This document shows, one piece after another, positions 56,301 to 64,000 of a stretch of 64,000 bases of DNA. A program made the position numbers and the translations under genes. The DNA is taken from NCBI GenBank assembly GCA_041600415.1, contig JBFIKF010000003.1, positions 124,001 to 188,000 of the forward strand, given 5' to 3'. The notes under the pieces were generated by a model that was given only the letters and a program-made list of their open reading frames with translations, did no database searches and was not told where the DNA came from. Numbering within the stretch: position 1 is the stretch's first letter; the number at the start of each line of letters is the position of its first letter. This DNA is from JBFJKD01 sp041600415. GTDB lineage: Bacteria > Pseudomonadota > Gammaproteobacteria > Pseudomonadales > Porticoccaceae.

Positions 56301-57544
56301 GTTTTGAATTTGTCAACGGACACTCCGCGAACGAACGCATGGGCTGCATGGGCAACTGGCTACGTCTTGGATTCGATAAACATAATTACCTGGAAAAACC
56401 GGGCGAGTGGATCTCCACTGTGGTTAACAATCGCGCCGACCGTATTCCACGCTCCAAGGTTTTTGCAGCAATTATGGTGAACGATATTTGCGTTGATCGG
56501 CATCTATTAATCGGCACAAATCTGGAGGGGATGCGCAGTTATCTCGAAGAGGAATGGGAAAAAACCATGGCCGCCATTCCTTTTGATGACAACGGGGCAA
56601 GCTTTACCAACTGGTGTCGGCGTCTGCGCATTCCCATGAGTCGCGCTGAAGTTAACGCGCGCCTGCGCGCCATGCTGGAAGGTATCGGTCAAGCTGCCCA
56701 TCTGGCCGTCACCGACAATGCCGAACTGACCGCGGAAGAGATATCCACGAAACTGACCAGTCTCAACGTCAGTGCGCCCATTGCCGAGGATGTCGCCAAC
56801 TTCCATCAGCAGTATCTGGACGAGTTTAACGCCTGCCAGCCCCTGCACCAGCAACTGCTCGCCGGCACCCAGGGCGAGCTCGTCAACCGCGCCAAGGCGC
56901 AATTATGGCAGTGGTTTGACTCTCACCTTATTATTGTCCACGACGCCCACGCCACCGGAGAGCAGATATTACATCGTCTAATTTCTGCATCGCCGCCCGG
57001 TTATCTGAACAAATGCATGGGCATGCAAAACATCAAGGGGCCGGGACTCGACTTCATCTATCGCTGGCAATACTGGAATGAAGTCTACGCTGCCGGACAG
57101 TTGCTGCTCAGTAACGATACCAATATCGTCACCCAGGGCCTGCGCCAATTAGCCACCTTGAATGAATTTGGTCAGCTGTCCGAAAATTTCCTGTATCAGG
57201 TGTTTGCCGAATTAAAAGCTCGCCCGGTGGCCCAGGATGAATTTATTCAATCCAGTCTGGTAACCTTACAGGACGCGTTAGCCGCCAAAATGGCCAGCAT
57301 CCACGACAGTATCAACCAGAGTCAGGCCAGCGACCACGGCGGCGGGAATAGTTGGCGCAAAAAGATACTGGCCGCCACGGAGCAGTTAATCGACGCGCTG
57401 GATGCCGTACGCCGCCGTAAACAGGCAGATGCCATTTACGTGGATCTGTGCGCAGGTCATATCAGTCGCTCCCGCGCGATCAACCTGCTGCAAGCTCTGA
57501 CCAAACGCCAAAAAGGTGGATGGCTCGGGGCGGCCAAAAAATAG
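53399..57544 (+). CDS. PgsB/CapB-like polyglutamate synthase ligase with HEAT-like N-terminal half
   Basis: This 1381-residue protein has two parts. Residues about 190-420 look like HEAT repeats. A hydrophobic helix at about 700-722 is followed by a Mur-ligase-type domain closely matching PgsB/CapB. The ATP loop is GTRGKSG (741-747), then KTTGCEAMF, LWECMGL, CNTYPDHEDLQG, VNGHSANE (near 971) and NNRADR (near 1010). Each has a counterpart in Bacillus subtilis PgsB (GIRGKST, SECMAVNP, VNGFAAND, NCRADRVDR). It would catalyse ATP-driven amide bond formation, most likely gamma-linked glutamate or a similar acid. The C-terminal 180 residues are unassigned. It starts 9 bp after the 1706-residue gene. 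Confidence 0.85.
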   Translation: MTKRELRAFVQRLLTLAATPEQIRINRRSSSEIEQRFFNSPYCRERTYRYDSKRGAGLALASFLGNLLLNVQAELTQLSEDYQKFVDEYRGAPSDYHRRERILKYLATLGRSRRQLHLDRKAFARHFDYDAAVERFHVSYNRRERFLVVALGRLGAVAPTTLNAANLSGVEIVNQWKRLRFPEILRDFILWDGDVRVRVDALRCLKNIIEHTEFPKTFRPVPENIQQFLHRCVLDPNQNTWLQCEALGLLALTSPAKIGPIAVQRLQEARAGDDMFPRRFICEQLSAVLPSATARQILELAVIDKSPYVRQGAAMAMLEQPQLWHQSLLAQLAIDDAEPAVRGTVLSRIHRICDWEKMSEFAITLLVKALRKDSNRFVLRCALHGLPKVHAVFLGCQFLDQARVLRQAAISVLTRLNVESSHLSIRRTAAATREEIVGQATPAAQSLFAELGARFKTSRPFQYRPVPDVEDELLGRTLARLAQHDFGFDVKTGRDAKACRWQPFKFRLWRALHEFRIPASDKRQARSHTVGRVFYGKLSAPAARMAELSKTKVPGEPLFIPDEGDWRPFLPLLDQIISAVDHGWPTQPIKIFTCEGVTHIEPPHSLWGRLRARLILSRNFETYADLRNWQEGAPYGPDTYLKKIGELGFKTHFQPYYAPSGKAYPVNPAVTRFFNRALPLPLVEFGQDFRDYFVSVYQNSLRDLALFLVAITGLFVGRHLWMGVLMRKARNRIPLVLGGWGTRGKSGTERIKAAVMNAMGYHVVSKTTGCEAMFLDGYHHGQLREMFLFRPYDKATIWEQVNVVRIAAQLGADVFLWECMGLTPAYVRILQRFWMRDDISTICNTYPDHEDLQGPAGYDIPLVMVNFIPPRGRLITSEEEMVPILEEGARRAQTEFKTINWLQAGLLTPDILARFPYQEHPYNIALVLEMCRSMGIADGFALKAMADNVVADLGVLKVYPITTVRERRFEFVNGHSANERMGCMGNWLRLGFDKHNYLEKPGEWISTVVNNRADRIPRSKVFAAIMVNDICVDRHLLIGTNLEGMRSYLEEEWEKTMAAIPFDDNGASFTNWCRRLRIPMSRAEVNARLRAMLEGIGQAAHLAVTDNAELTAEEISTKLTSLNVSAPIAEDVANFHQQYLDEFNACQPLHQQLLAGTQGELVNRAKAQLWQWFDSHLIIVHDAHATGEQILHRLISASPPGYLNKCMGMQNIKGPGLDFIYRWQYWNEVYAAGQLLLSNDTNIVTQGLRQLATLNEFGQLSENFLYQVFAELKARPVAQDEFIQSSLVTLQDALAAKMASIHDSINQSQASDHGGGNSWRKKILAATEQLIDALDAVRRRKQADAIYVDLCAGHISRSRAINLLQALTKRQKGGWLGAAKK

Positions 57545-57557
57545 ATGTGGGGCATAT

Positions 57558-59669
57558 GTGACTGAAACCGAGTATTTACTGCCCAATGCGCCCCTGGAAT
57601 GGCACGACGAACGACCTTATTCGCCAAAATTTAACGATAACTATTTTTCCGCGGCAGGTGGCCTCGCTGAATCTCGCTACGTTTTCCTCGATCAGAATCA
57701 ACTCGCGGCGCGCTGGAAGAATCTATCGGGGAATAAATTTTTCACTATCGGTGAAACGGGGTTTGGTGCTGGCCTTAATTTTTTAAGTGCTGCGAAACTT
57801 TGGTGCGAGCTGGCATCCAACGGCGGGACGTTGCACTTTATTTCCGCTGAAAAGTATCCGCTGCGCCGCAATGATCTAAAAAAAATACTCGCAACCTGGC
57901 AAGATCAATTACCTCTCGCCAACCTGCTTATCGATAATTATCCGGCGCCCGTACCGGGTTTTCACCGTCTCAGGTGGGCCAGCCACAACATCCGCTTGAC
58001 GCTGTTGTTTGGTGACGCAACGCAATGTTTTAAGCAACTGTGCTCCACCGAGCACCCCCTCTTCCGGCACCATTCCCGCCCGATAGACGCCTGGTTTCTG
58101 GACGGCTTTGCGCCGACGAAAAACCCGTCGATGTGGAGTCCGGAACTGTTTGCGATCCTTGCCCGCCTGAGTGCTGAAAACACGACGTTCAGTACCTTTA
58201 CTGCCTCTGGGGACGTTAAACGCGGACTCGCAAAAGCAGGATTCGACGTGCAAAAAGTGGCCGGATTTGGCGGCAAAAGGCATATGCTGAAGGGATCAAT
58301 GCTACCCCGGGCAGATGCCACCCGCGAGAAACTAAAGATCCCGCCGAACAGTTTCCTGCCCACGCCAAACAAAGCCACGAGTCGACGGCGAGGCGCGACT
58401 GGACACACTCCCTGGTATCTACCGGCACACAGATACGCACAACCACGGAAAACAGATAGCGCAAAACAGGCCATAGTTGTCGGCGGTGGTATTGCCGGTT
58501 GCACCAGCGCCGCCGTACTCGCGCAGCGGGGTTGGCAGGTGACGCTGCTGGAGCGCAATAACGCTTTAGCCGCCGAGGCGTCCGGAAATCCCCAGGCGAT
58601 TATTTACCCTAAACTGTCGCTGCAACAGTCACCACTATCGCGGTTTAATCTGTCGGCGTTACTGTTTGCGAGTCGATTTTACCTCCCATTCTGGCAACAA
58701 TCTGGTTTTGGCACTCGTAGTGGGGTAGTCATTCTTGGCGAAACGTCCTCGCAGTTGACGACTTTTCAGCAACTAGGGGCGCTATACGCGGGCGCTCCCG
58801 AGTTAGTACGCTATGTCGAGGACGATCAACTCGCGGCGGTGAGCGGACTTACACTGGAAACCCGGGGGGGGCTGTTGTTTCCGGCCCTGGGCTGGATCAA
58901 ACCGAGCGCCCTGTGCAATGCCCTTTGCGCACACAAAAATATTCGTGTCATCAACGCCTCGGTGGACGATCTGGGTCAGGTCGAAGATGGCTGGACGGTT
59001 ATGGATAACCAGCGCCGCACATTAGCGACAGCACCGGTCCTGATCCTTGCCGCCGGTGTGGCAACGAAACGCTACGCACAGACACAACAACTGCCTCTGA
59101 AAGCCCTGCGCGGCCAAATTACACAGGTTCCCGCCACGACCGCCAGCACTGCACTGCGCACCGTGGTGTGCGGCAAAGGATTCGCCGCCCCGGCGGCGGA
59201 TGGGTGGCACAGCGTTGGTGCTACTTACAACCTGGACACGGACTCACTGGCGGTACGCAATGCAGATCACAGGTTCAATCTGCGGCAGCTGCACGCCACG
59301 GACAGGGGACTGGGACACCTGCTGGGCGCAACGCCCCTCGACGCCCTGCGCGGGCGCGCAGCCCTGCGGTGCACCACACCGGACTACCTGCCACTGATAG
59401 GCCCCGCGCCGGTGTACGACGAGTTTGTCGCGACGTACGGCGCACTGGCGCGCGATGCGCACACCGATATTCCCCATTGCGGTGCTTACTGGCCCGGGTT
59501 GTATATCAATTGTGGTCATGGCTCCCGGGGCATGAGTTACGCGCCGCTGGGCGCGGAATTACTCGCAGATCAAATTGAAGGGCTGGCACTACCCCTGCCC
59601 CGCGACCTGGCTACCGCACTAAACCCGGCACGGTTTATTATTCGCGATCTCAAACGCCATAAACTGTAA
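57558..59669 (+). CDS. mnmC: Bifunctional tRNA mnm5s2U biosynthesis protein MnmC
   Basis: This 703-residue enzyme has an N-terminal methyltransferase domain (about 1-260, with FTIGETGFGAGLNFL and DAWFLDGFAPTKNPSMW). An FAD-dependent oxidoreductase domain follows, with the dinucleotide motif IVVGGGIAGCTSAAVLAQRG near residue 306. The oxidase domain removes the carboxymethyl group and the methyltransferase domain then methylates, finishing mnm5s2U34 in tRNA. GTG 57558 was chosen because the conserved sequence starts there and GGGG lies five bases upstream. It follows the ligase gene by 13 bp and may be co-transcribed with it, although its function is unrelated. Confidence 0.94.
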   Translation: MTETEYLLPNAPLEWHDERPYSPKFNDNYFSAAGGLAESRYVFLDQNQLAARWKNLSGNKFFTIGETGFGAGLNFLSAAKLWCELASNGGTLHFISAEKYPLRRNDLKKILATWQDQLPLANLLIDNYPAPVPGFHRLRWASHNIRLTLLFGDATQCFKQLCSTEHPLFRHHSRPIDAWFLDGFAPTKNPSMWSPELFAILARLSAENTTFSTFTASGDVKRGLAKAGFDVQKVAGFGGKRHMLKGSMLPRADATREKLKIPPNSFLPTPNKATSRRRGATGHTPWYLPAHRYAQPRKTDSAKQAIVVGGGIAGCTSAAVLAQRGWQVTLLERNNALAAEASGNPQAIIYPKLSLQQSPLSRFNLSALLFASRFYLPFWQQSGFGTRSGVVILGETSSQLTTFQQLGALYAGAPELVRYVEDDQLAAVSGLTLETRGGLLFPALGWIKPSALCNALCAHKNIRVINASVDDLGQVEDGWTVMDNQRRTLATAPVLILAAGVATKRYAQTQQLPLKALRGQITQVPATTASTALRTVVCGKGFAAPAADGWHSVGATYNLDTDSLAVRNADHRFNLRQLHATDRGLGHLLGATPLDALRGRAALRCTTPDYLPLIGPAPVYDEFVATYGALARDAHTDIPHCGAYWPGLYINCGHGSRGMSYAPLGAELLADQIEGLALPLPRDLATALNPARFIIRDLKRHKL

Positions 59670-59678
59670 CGCCGCAAC

Positions 59679-60308
59679 TCACCGACCGAATTGGTTGCGG
59701 GCTTTGGCCAGCATTTCCGCCGATCCGGAACCGCAGGTAATAATGGTCCGCATCGCCTCCTCCACGGAAATCCCGGGCAGCGCCTCAATACAATCCCCCG
59801 GCAAGTGATAGGTAATGCCGGATGTGGGAATCGGTGCCGTGGGGACATACACTGTGACACCGCCGTCGGCATGCCTGCTGGTCACAATAGCCGTCACTAC
59901 TACCGGGGACTGTGTTCCGTAAATTTTTGCCAGCACCGGCTCACCCTTAAGAATACTGGCACCGCCACTGCCGCCAAGCAATTCCAGCGTGATCGAACGA
60001 ATCGTTTTATAACCCGGCGCAATTTTTATCAGTGCGCCTTCTATCCGCGTATGCAACCATTCACCCACACCGGTTTTAACCACCAGTCCAACCAGAAAAC
60101 AGCCGCCCAAAATTACGCCCATTACCACCAGTGCCGCGACCAGATCGCTAACCGCTGTGTAATCGGCGACCAGACTGGTAAGGGGACTGATTAAGTCCGC
60201 GACCAGTTGAAACAACCATTGAAATATGAGCAGTAACAACGCCAGGGGCAGAATAACAGCCAGGCCACCCAGCAGTGTCAACGACAAAAAATTGCGTAAT
60301 CCGAGCAT
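59679..60308 (-). CDS. DUF502 family membrane protein
   Basis: This 209-residue protein has two membrane helices (about 10-35 and 55-82). The DUF502 domain follows with the typical VVGEWLHTRIEGALIKIAPG-like segment and a VPTAPIPTSGITYHLP motif. The family is widespread, and its role is unknown. ATG 60308 begins the conserved MLGLRNFLSLTLLGG. An in-frame start at 60476 would add an unrelated Cys- and Arg-rich leader. It converges with mnmC, the two stops being only 9 bp apart. Confidence 0.85.
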   Translation of the reverse strand: MLGLRNFLSLTLLGGLAVILPLALLLLIFQWLFQLVADLISPLTSLVADYTAVSDLVAALVVMGVILGGCFLVGLVVKTGVGEWLHTRIEGALIKIAPGYKTIRSITLELLGGSGGASILKGEPVLAKIYGTQSPVVVTAIVTSRHADGGVTVYVPTAPIPTSGITYHLPGDCIEALPGISVEEAMRTIITCGSGSAEMLAKARNQFGR

Positions 60309-60679
60309 AATCGTATTCCGTGTATATTCCGTGTAATAGCGACCAGATAAGAGTGGACAACATGGGGAAACCCGTCGCACCTGGCAATCATAACCCGACT
60401 GCACCGGGTTGGCCGATAGCCCGCTATAACCAGAGCAGGTTACGGCATCGACCTTCGAGTCAGTCCGCCGTCGCAAACCCGGTTCGATGTATCCGCTTTC
60501 GCCAGGATAGTATTTGCATGCGCTGGATTCTACTAAAAGGTAGAGCTACACTACTTTTCGGTAGATAAGCGACTGTTAGCTCAGTCTATGGCAAGGTCGG
60601 AATCTGTGAATTCAACACAGTAAAAAAGCGATCGCTCAGCTCCGTATTGATAAATTTGCAACCTGGACGAGGCCACAAC
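60309..60679. other. 371-bp intergenic region between DUF502 gene and amidohydrolase gene
   Basis: The gap separates two divergent genes and should hold both promoters. It contains the tandem 11-bp repeat next to the DUF502 start. At 60537-60560 there is a short imperfect hairpin (GTAG with CTAC, flanked by AAAA and TTTT). A TTAGCTCAGT stretch at 60569-60578 resembles a tRNA D-arm, but no tRNA can be folded there. I see no gene in it. Confidence 0.5.
60314..60335. repeat. Perfect tandem 11-bp duplication
   Basis: TATTCCGTGTA occurs twice with no gap (60314-60324 and 60325-60335), ending six bases before the DUF502 start codon. Read on the minus strand each unit carries GGA, so the duplication doubles a weak ribosome-binding site. 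It may alter translation start or length of the 5' leader. Confidence 0.85.
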
Positions 60680-61783
60680 ATGTCAAAACCGATTATTTCC
60701 GCGGACTCCCATATTACCGAACCGCCGAACTGTTATATCGATTACATCGATCCGGCTTTTCGCGAACGGGCCCCGCATATGATCGCCCACGAAAAATTCG
60801 GCGACATTTACGTTATAGACGGTATGGATCAGCCGATCCCAATGGGCCTGGTGGCGGCCGCTGGTAAAGATCCCGCAAGTCTGCGGGCCGGCGGCGCCAA
60901 GTTCGAAGATTTGCCGCGCAGTGGCTGGGATGCCAGTCACCGGGTTGCGGATCAGGAGCGGGACGGTGTGAGCGCCGAAATTGTGTACCCTACGGTGGGC
61001 ATGATGTTGTGTAACCACCCGGATATGGATTACAAATCCGCGTGCTTCGGGGCCTACAATCGGTGGCTGCAAAACTACCTGGAAGGGGCGCCCAAAGGTC
61101 GCTTGTTTGGTCTCGGACAAGTGGCATTACCCTCCGTCGCCGAAGGTATCAAGGAACTGGAGGACGCCAAAGCACGCGGTTATATTGGCGTCATGATGAC
61201 CGGCAATCCCCCGGAGGCGGATTACGACGACCCCATGTACGATCCCCTGTGGGAAGCCGCCGTCGATCTTGGCCTACCCCTGTCGTTTCATATTCTGACC
61301 TCCAAAGCGGATCAGTTAAATAATCAACGTGGGCCCAAAATCAATAGCTTCCTCGGCATTATGCGCGGTTGTCAGGATATTCTCGGCACTTTCGTATTCG
61401 GCGGCGTATTTGATCGTCACCCGAATTTAAAAGTGGTGTGCGCCGAAGCCGATGCCGGCTGGGTGCCCCACTACACCTATCGCATGGATCACGCGTACGA
61501 CCGCCACCGTTACTGGATGAAGGCACCGCCCCTGGAGAAAATGCCCAGCGAATATTTTTTCAACAATATCTATCTGACCTTTCAGGATGACTGGACCGCT
61601 TTCAAGCACCGTAACGAGATGAACCCACGGCGCCTGATGTGGGCCAACGACTTTCCCCACAGCGACTCCACCTGGCCCTGGTCGCAATCCATGCTCGACG
61701 AACATACTCAGGATATGACTCAGGAAGAGAAAGACTGGATACTCCACGACAATGTGGTGGAGTGCTATAACCTGCCCGTGTAG
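60680..61783 (+). CDS. Amidohydrolase family 2 metal-dependent hydrolase
   Basis: This 367-residue TIM-barrel protein of the Amidohydro_2 (PF04909) family has the N-terminal metal motif ISADSHITEP and a second His in FHILT. The third is HPNLKVVCAEADAGW, and the C-terminal catalytic Asp lies in ANDFPHSDSTWPWS. Such enzymes include decarboxylases and hydrolases of aromatic or carbonyl compounds, often in marine bacteria. The substrate cannot be told. ATG 60680 has GAGG eight bases upstream, and an in-frame ATG at 60647 would add only 11 residues. The following amidohydrolase gene is 115 bp downstream. Confidence 0.87.
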   Translation: MSKPIISADSHITEPPNCYIDYIDPAFRERAPHMIAHEKFGDIYVIDGMDQPIPMGLVAAAGKDPASLRAGGAKFEDLPRSGWDASHRVADQERDGVSAEIVYPTVGMMLCNHPDMDYKSACFGAYNRWLQNYLEGAPKGRLFGLGQVALPSVAEGIKELEDAKARGYIGVMMTGNPPEADYDDPMYDPLWEAAVDLGLPLSFHILTSKADQLNNQRGPKINSFLGIMRGCQDILGTFVFGGVFDRHPNLKVVCAEADAGWVPHYTYRMDHAYDRHRYWMKAPPLEKMPSEYFFNNIYLTFQDDWTAFKHRNEMNPRRLMWANDFPHSDSTWPWSQSMLDEHTQDMTQEEKDWILHDNVVECYNLPV

Positions 61784-61898
61784 GGCGACCACGGCCTGAT
61801 TTTTGGCACTGCCAGTTACCGTGGGGAAGCTATTAACACATGACGGGGATTTAACTGATTGAGCGGGGAGAAAAGCACCCGAACAACGAGGATAACGC

Positions 61899-63620
61899 AT
61901 GGACTACGATCTTAAAATTACCGGCGGCACCATCGTCGACGGCACCGGCGCCGCTGGTTACGCTGGCGATATTGGTATCCGGGACGGTCGTATCGTCGCA
62001 CTCGGACAAGCGTCTGGCAGCGCCAGTCAAACCATAGATGCTCGTGGCCGCGCGGTCACCCCCGGATTTGTCGACATTCATACCCATTACGACGCGCAAA
62101 TTCTGTGGGACCGTATGCTGACAATCTCCCCCTGGCACGGGGTTACCACCGTCGTTCTGGGAAACTGCGGTTTCGGGGTAGCGCCGACTCGTCCCGAGCA
62201 CCGGGATTTAATCGTGCGTACACTGGAAAAAGTTGAAGGGATGAGTCCCGAGGCGCTCAACGCAGGTATGGGTGAGGTGTGGCCATTTGAAACATTTCCC
62301 CAGTATCTCGATGCTATTGAACGGGCGGGTAGCGCCATTAACATCGGCGTGCTGATTGGTCACACTCCCACCCGACTGTACGTGATGGGTGAAGAAGCGA
62401 CGGAAAGAGAGGCCAGCGTCGACGAAGTGGCGCGCATGCGTACGATCGTCAACGAAGCGCTGGATGCCGGTGCCATAGGCTTCGCAACATCCAAGTCTCC
62501 GACTCATGTCGGCTACGGTGGTCGCCCGATTCCAAGCCGCGTAGCCGCGTACGATGAAATTAAAGCGCTGGTCTCGACACTGCAGGGACGGGATCACGGC
62601 ATTCTCCAGGCGACGGCGGGCAAGGAACTGTGGTTCGACGAATATGCTGAACTGTGCGCGAACTACGGCATCACTATTTCCTGGACGGCAATGCTCGCTG
62701 GCATGGTGAGTGCCGACGCTCATCGCGATCAGATGCGACGCACCGATGAACTGGTCGCACAGGGTTTTAATATTGTGCCGCAGGTAACCCCGCGGCCCCT
62801 GTATTTCGAATTTCAATTCAAGGATCCCTTTCCGTTTGAAGCCCTCAGCGTTTTTCGACCGATCGCTGCTGCGGACGCAGCGGGCAAGACAAAGATCTAT
62901 GCGGATCCCGCATTTCGCGCGGCAGTAAAGGAAAAAATGGCCAGTATTCGCCCATCCTTTCAGCATGCCTGGGCCAACTCGATTATCTCCGTGTGCCCAC
63001 CCCACCCCGAGTACGAAGAGCGCACGGTCAGCGCAGTCGCGGCTGAACTCGGTGTCGACAGTATAGATTTAGGTTTTGATCTCGCCCTGGCGAGTGCTCT
63101 GGAAGCGCGCTTTCGCATGCCGGTAGCCAATACCAACGAAGCGGATGTAGCCGAACTGCTCGCCAATAAGAACGCGGTGATTGGTCTGTCCGACGCCGGT
63201 GCACACGCCAGTCAACTGTGCGACGCCTGTTTACCAACCTATTTGCTGGGTCGTTGGGTGCGCGAAAAACAGGCCATGTCCTTCGAAGAAGGCATTCGCA
63301 TGCTCACCTCCCGCCCGGCCGAAGTGTTTCGCATTGCGGACCGGGGCACACTGAAAGTAGGCGCCCCGGCCGATGTGCTGGTGATAGACCCGCAAACCGT
63401 TCACTCCGGAAAGCTCGAACGGATCTACGACCAGCCAGCCGGACAGGATCGCCTGATTGTACAGGCCACCGGTATCGACGCGGTCGTAGTCAATGGGGTG
63501 CTGCTGCGCCAGCATGGTATTGACCAAATCGACCCCACCGGCAAATTACCGGGGAAACTACTGCGCGGTGGTCGTGCTGCACAGGCCTCGTTACAGGCGA
63601 TTACGCCCATCAGTGGTTGA
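61899..63620 (+). CDS. N-acyl-D-amino-acid deacylase-family amidohydrolase
   Basis: This 573-residue protein belongs to the D-aminoacylase/amidohydrolase 3 family. It starts with a small beta-sandwich (ITGGTIVDGTG). The metal motif is VDIHTHYDAQ (His61, His63), and the conserved GNCGFG loop follows near residue 88. Later conserved residues are in LSDAGAHASQ (about 430) and ITSRPAEVFRI-like MLTSRPAEVFRIAD. Members hydrolyse N-acyl-D-amino acids or related amides and need zinc. The exact substrate is open. Its ribosome-binding site is GAGGATAAC before the ATG. It may be co-transcribed with the other amidohydrolase. Confidence 0.87.
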   Translation: MDYDLKITGGTIVDGTGAAGYAGDIGIRDGRIVALGQASGSASQTIDARGRAVTPGFVDIHTHYDAQILWDRMLTISPWHGVTTVVLGNCGFGVAPTRPEHRDLIVRTLEKVEGMSPEALNAGMGEVWPFETFPQYLDAIERAGSAINIGVLIGHTPTRLYVMGEEATEREASVDEVARMRTIVNEALDAGAIGFATSKSPTHVGYGGRPIPSRVAAYDEIKALVSTLQGRDHGILQATAGKELWFDEYAELCANYGITISWTAMLAGMVSADAHRDQMRRTDELVAQGFNIVPQVTPRPLYFEFQFKDPFPFEALSVFRPIAAADAAGKTKIYADPAFRAAVKEKMASIRPSFQHAWANSIISVCPPHPEYEERTVSAVAAELGVDSIDLGFDLALASALEARFRMPVANTNEADVAELLANKNAVIGLSDAGAHASQLCDACLPTYLLGRWVREKQAMSFEEGIRMLTSRPAEVFRIADRGTLKVGAPADVLVIDPQTVHSGKLERIYDQPAGQDRLIVQATGIDAVVVNGVLLRQHGIDQIDPTGKLPGKLLRGGRAAQASLQAITPISG

Positions 63621-63838
63621 TTTCCCGGCTTGGATGATGGAGTTGATCCACCACCTAACCCTGATATTTATCCGCCTGTGGTCTGTCAGGGAATATTACC
63701 GGACAGCACAAAATTCTTCCTCCTGCTGCGCAAAGCCCCCTATACTCCGGGGCTATGCGGCGCGTTACGGGATTAGGTATGATCGACCCTGCCCATTAAC
63801 GTTTATAGTGGGGTTTGCCAGGTAAAAAAATTTAGCTT

Positions 63839-64000
63839 ATGCAAGAAACCGAAAACAAACATAATCACTGGCTCTACCACCCATCCACACTGTTCCGTGG
63901 CGTGGTGCTGATCGGCGTCATCGCCACCATCTTTGCAACCTACACCAGGGGGGGCACGCTCGACCCTGAACCTGCTCTCGGCATGGGTGTAGCCATTCTA
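63839..64000 (+). CDS. Membrane protein, 3' part outside window
   Basis: An ORF starts with ATG at 63839 and stays open to the window end (54 codons). It has a polar start (QETENKHNHWLYHPS) and a hydrophobic segment (about residues 19-37, RGVVLIGVIATIFATY) likely to be a membrane helix, with a second one beginning at the edge. I do not recognise the family. The start lacks a strong ribosome-binding site. The 218-bp gap upstream has no other gene I can see. Confidence 0.45.
   Translation, partial: MQETENKHNHWLYHPSTLFRGVVLIGVIATIFATYTRGGTLDPEPALGMGVAIL

Noticed and set aside
36178..57544. Interpretation of the cluster as a standard capsule polysaccharide or cellulose synthase locus
   Set aside because: No glycosyltransferase, Wza/Wzc, BcsA or sugar-nucleotide genes are present. 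The ligase and membrane subunit match PgsB and PgsC instead.
60562..60620. Possible tRNA from a TTAGCTCAGT motif
   Set aside because: Only the D-arm-like string is present. No matching acceptor stem, anticodon arm or T-arm (GGTTCGA-type) follows.
60626..60635. AGCGATCGCT palindrome as a regulatory or HIP1-type repeat
   Set aside because: It occurs once here, is not repeated in the surrounding region, and short GATC-centred palindromes are expected by chance.

Overview
The window looks like chromosome of a gammaproteobacterium, most likely a marine, Pseudomonas- or Cellvibrionales-like lineage. The main evidence is the housekeeping block leuCDB-asd-usg-fimV-truA-trpF-accD-folC-dedD-cvpA-purF-metZ on the minus strand (19412-35031), an order I recall from Pseudomonas and its relatives. 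The Usg-type paralogue, FimV and MetZ support this. The exact genus cannot be read from the sequence.

Layout. 1-96 is the 5' part of a 4.5S/SRP RNA gene running off the left edge. 273-5352 (+) is an Opp-type oligopeptide ABC transporter with a fused two-domain ATPase. 5468-7143 (+) is a Rieske aromatic-ring hydroxylase alpha/beta pair without its electron-transfer partners. 7298-12779 holds a CHASE2-PAS-GGDEF-EAL protein and a FecR-domain protein (-), divergent from a TpsB/FhaC-type outer-membrane transporter (+), with a 16-bp palindrome between them. 12842-13228 (-) is a decayed 3' fragment of a CPA2/Kef-type antiporter gene. 13297-15327 carries a DCC-family gene, msrA and a DODA-type extradiol dioxygenase. 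15404-19332 (-) is a MoxR / DUF58 / TgpA-type transglutaminase operon. Then come the metZ-to-leuC block and a divergent LysR regulator (35151-36041).

The most unusual part is 36178-57544 (+), about 21 kb of seven very large same-strand genes. Two are clear relatives of the poly-gamma-glutamate synthase: a PgsC/CapC-like membrane protein with two copies of the PgsC unit plus a large soluble domain (41705-44917), and a PgsB/CapB-like Mur-type ligase fused behind a HEAT-repeat-like N-terminus (53399-57544). Between them lie a membrane-anchored extracytoplasmic protein, a small secreted protein resembling polyglutamate hydrolases / N-formylglutamate amidohydrolases, and a 1706-residue secreted protein ending in a predicted outer-membrane beta-barrel. 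Ahead of them are two paralogous CHASE2-GAF-PAS proteins with degenerate histidine-kinase ATPase domains. I infer a Gram-negative trans-envelope system that makes, trims and exports a polyglutamate-like (gamma-amide) polymer. No PgsA/CapA homologue is present. Part of the small hydrolase-like domain recurs, with its putative metal ligands altered, inside the PgsC-like protein.

Downstream are mnmC, a DUF502 membrane protein (-), two amidohydrolases (one of the N-acyl-D-amino-acid deacylase family) and the start of a membrane-protein gene cut by the right edge. No CRISPR array, insertion sequence, prophage, rRNA or complete tRNA was found.
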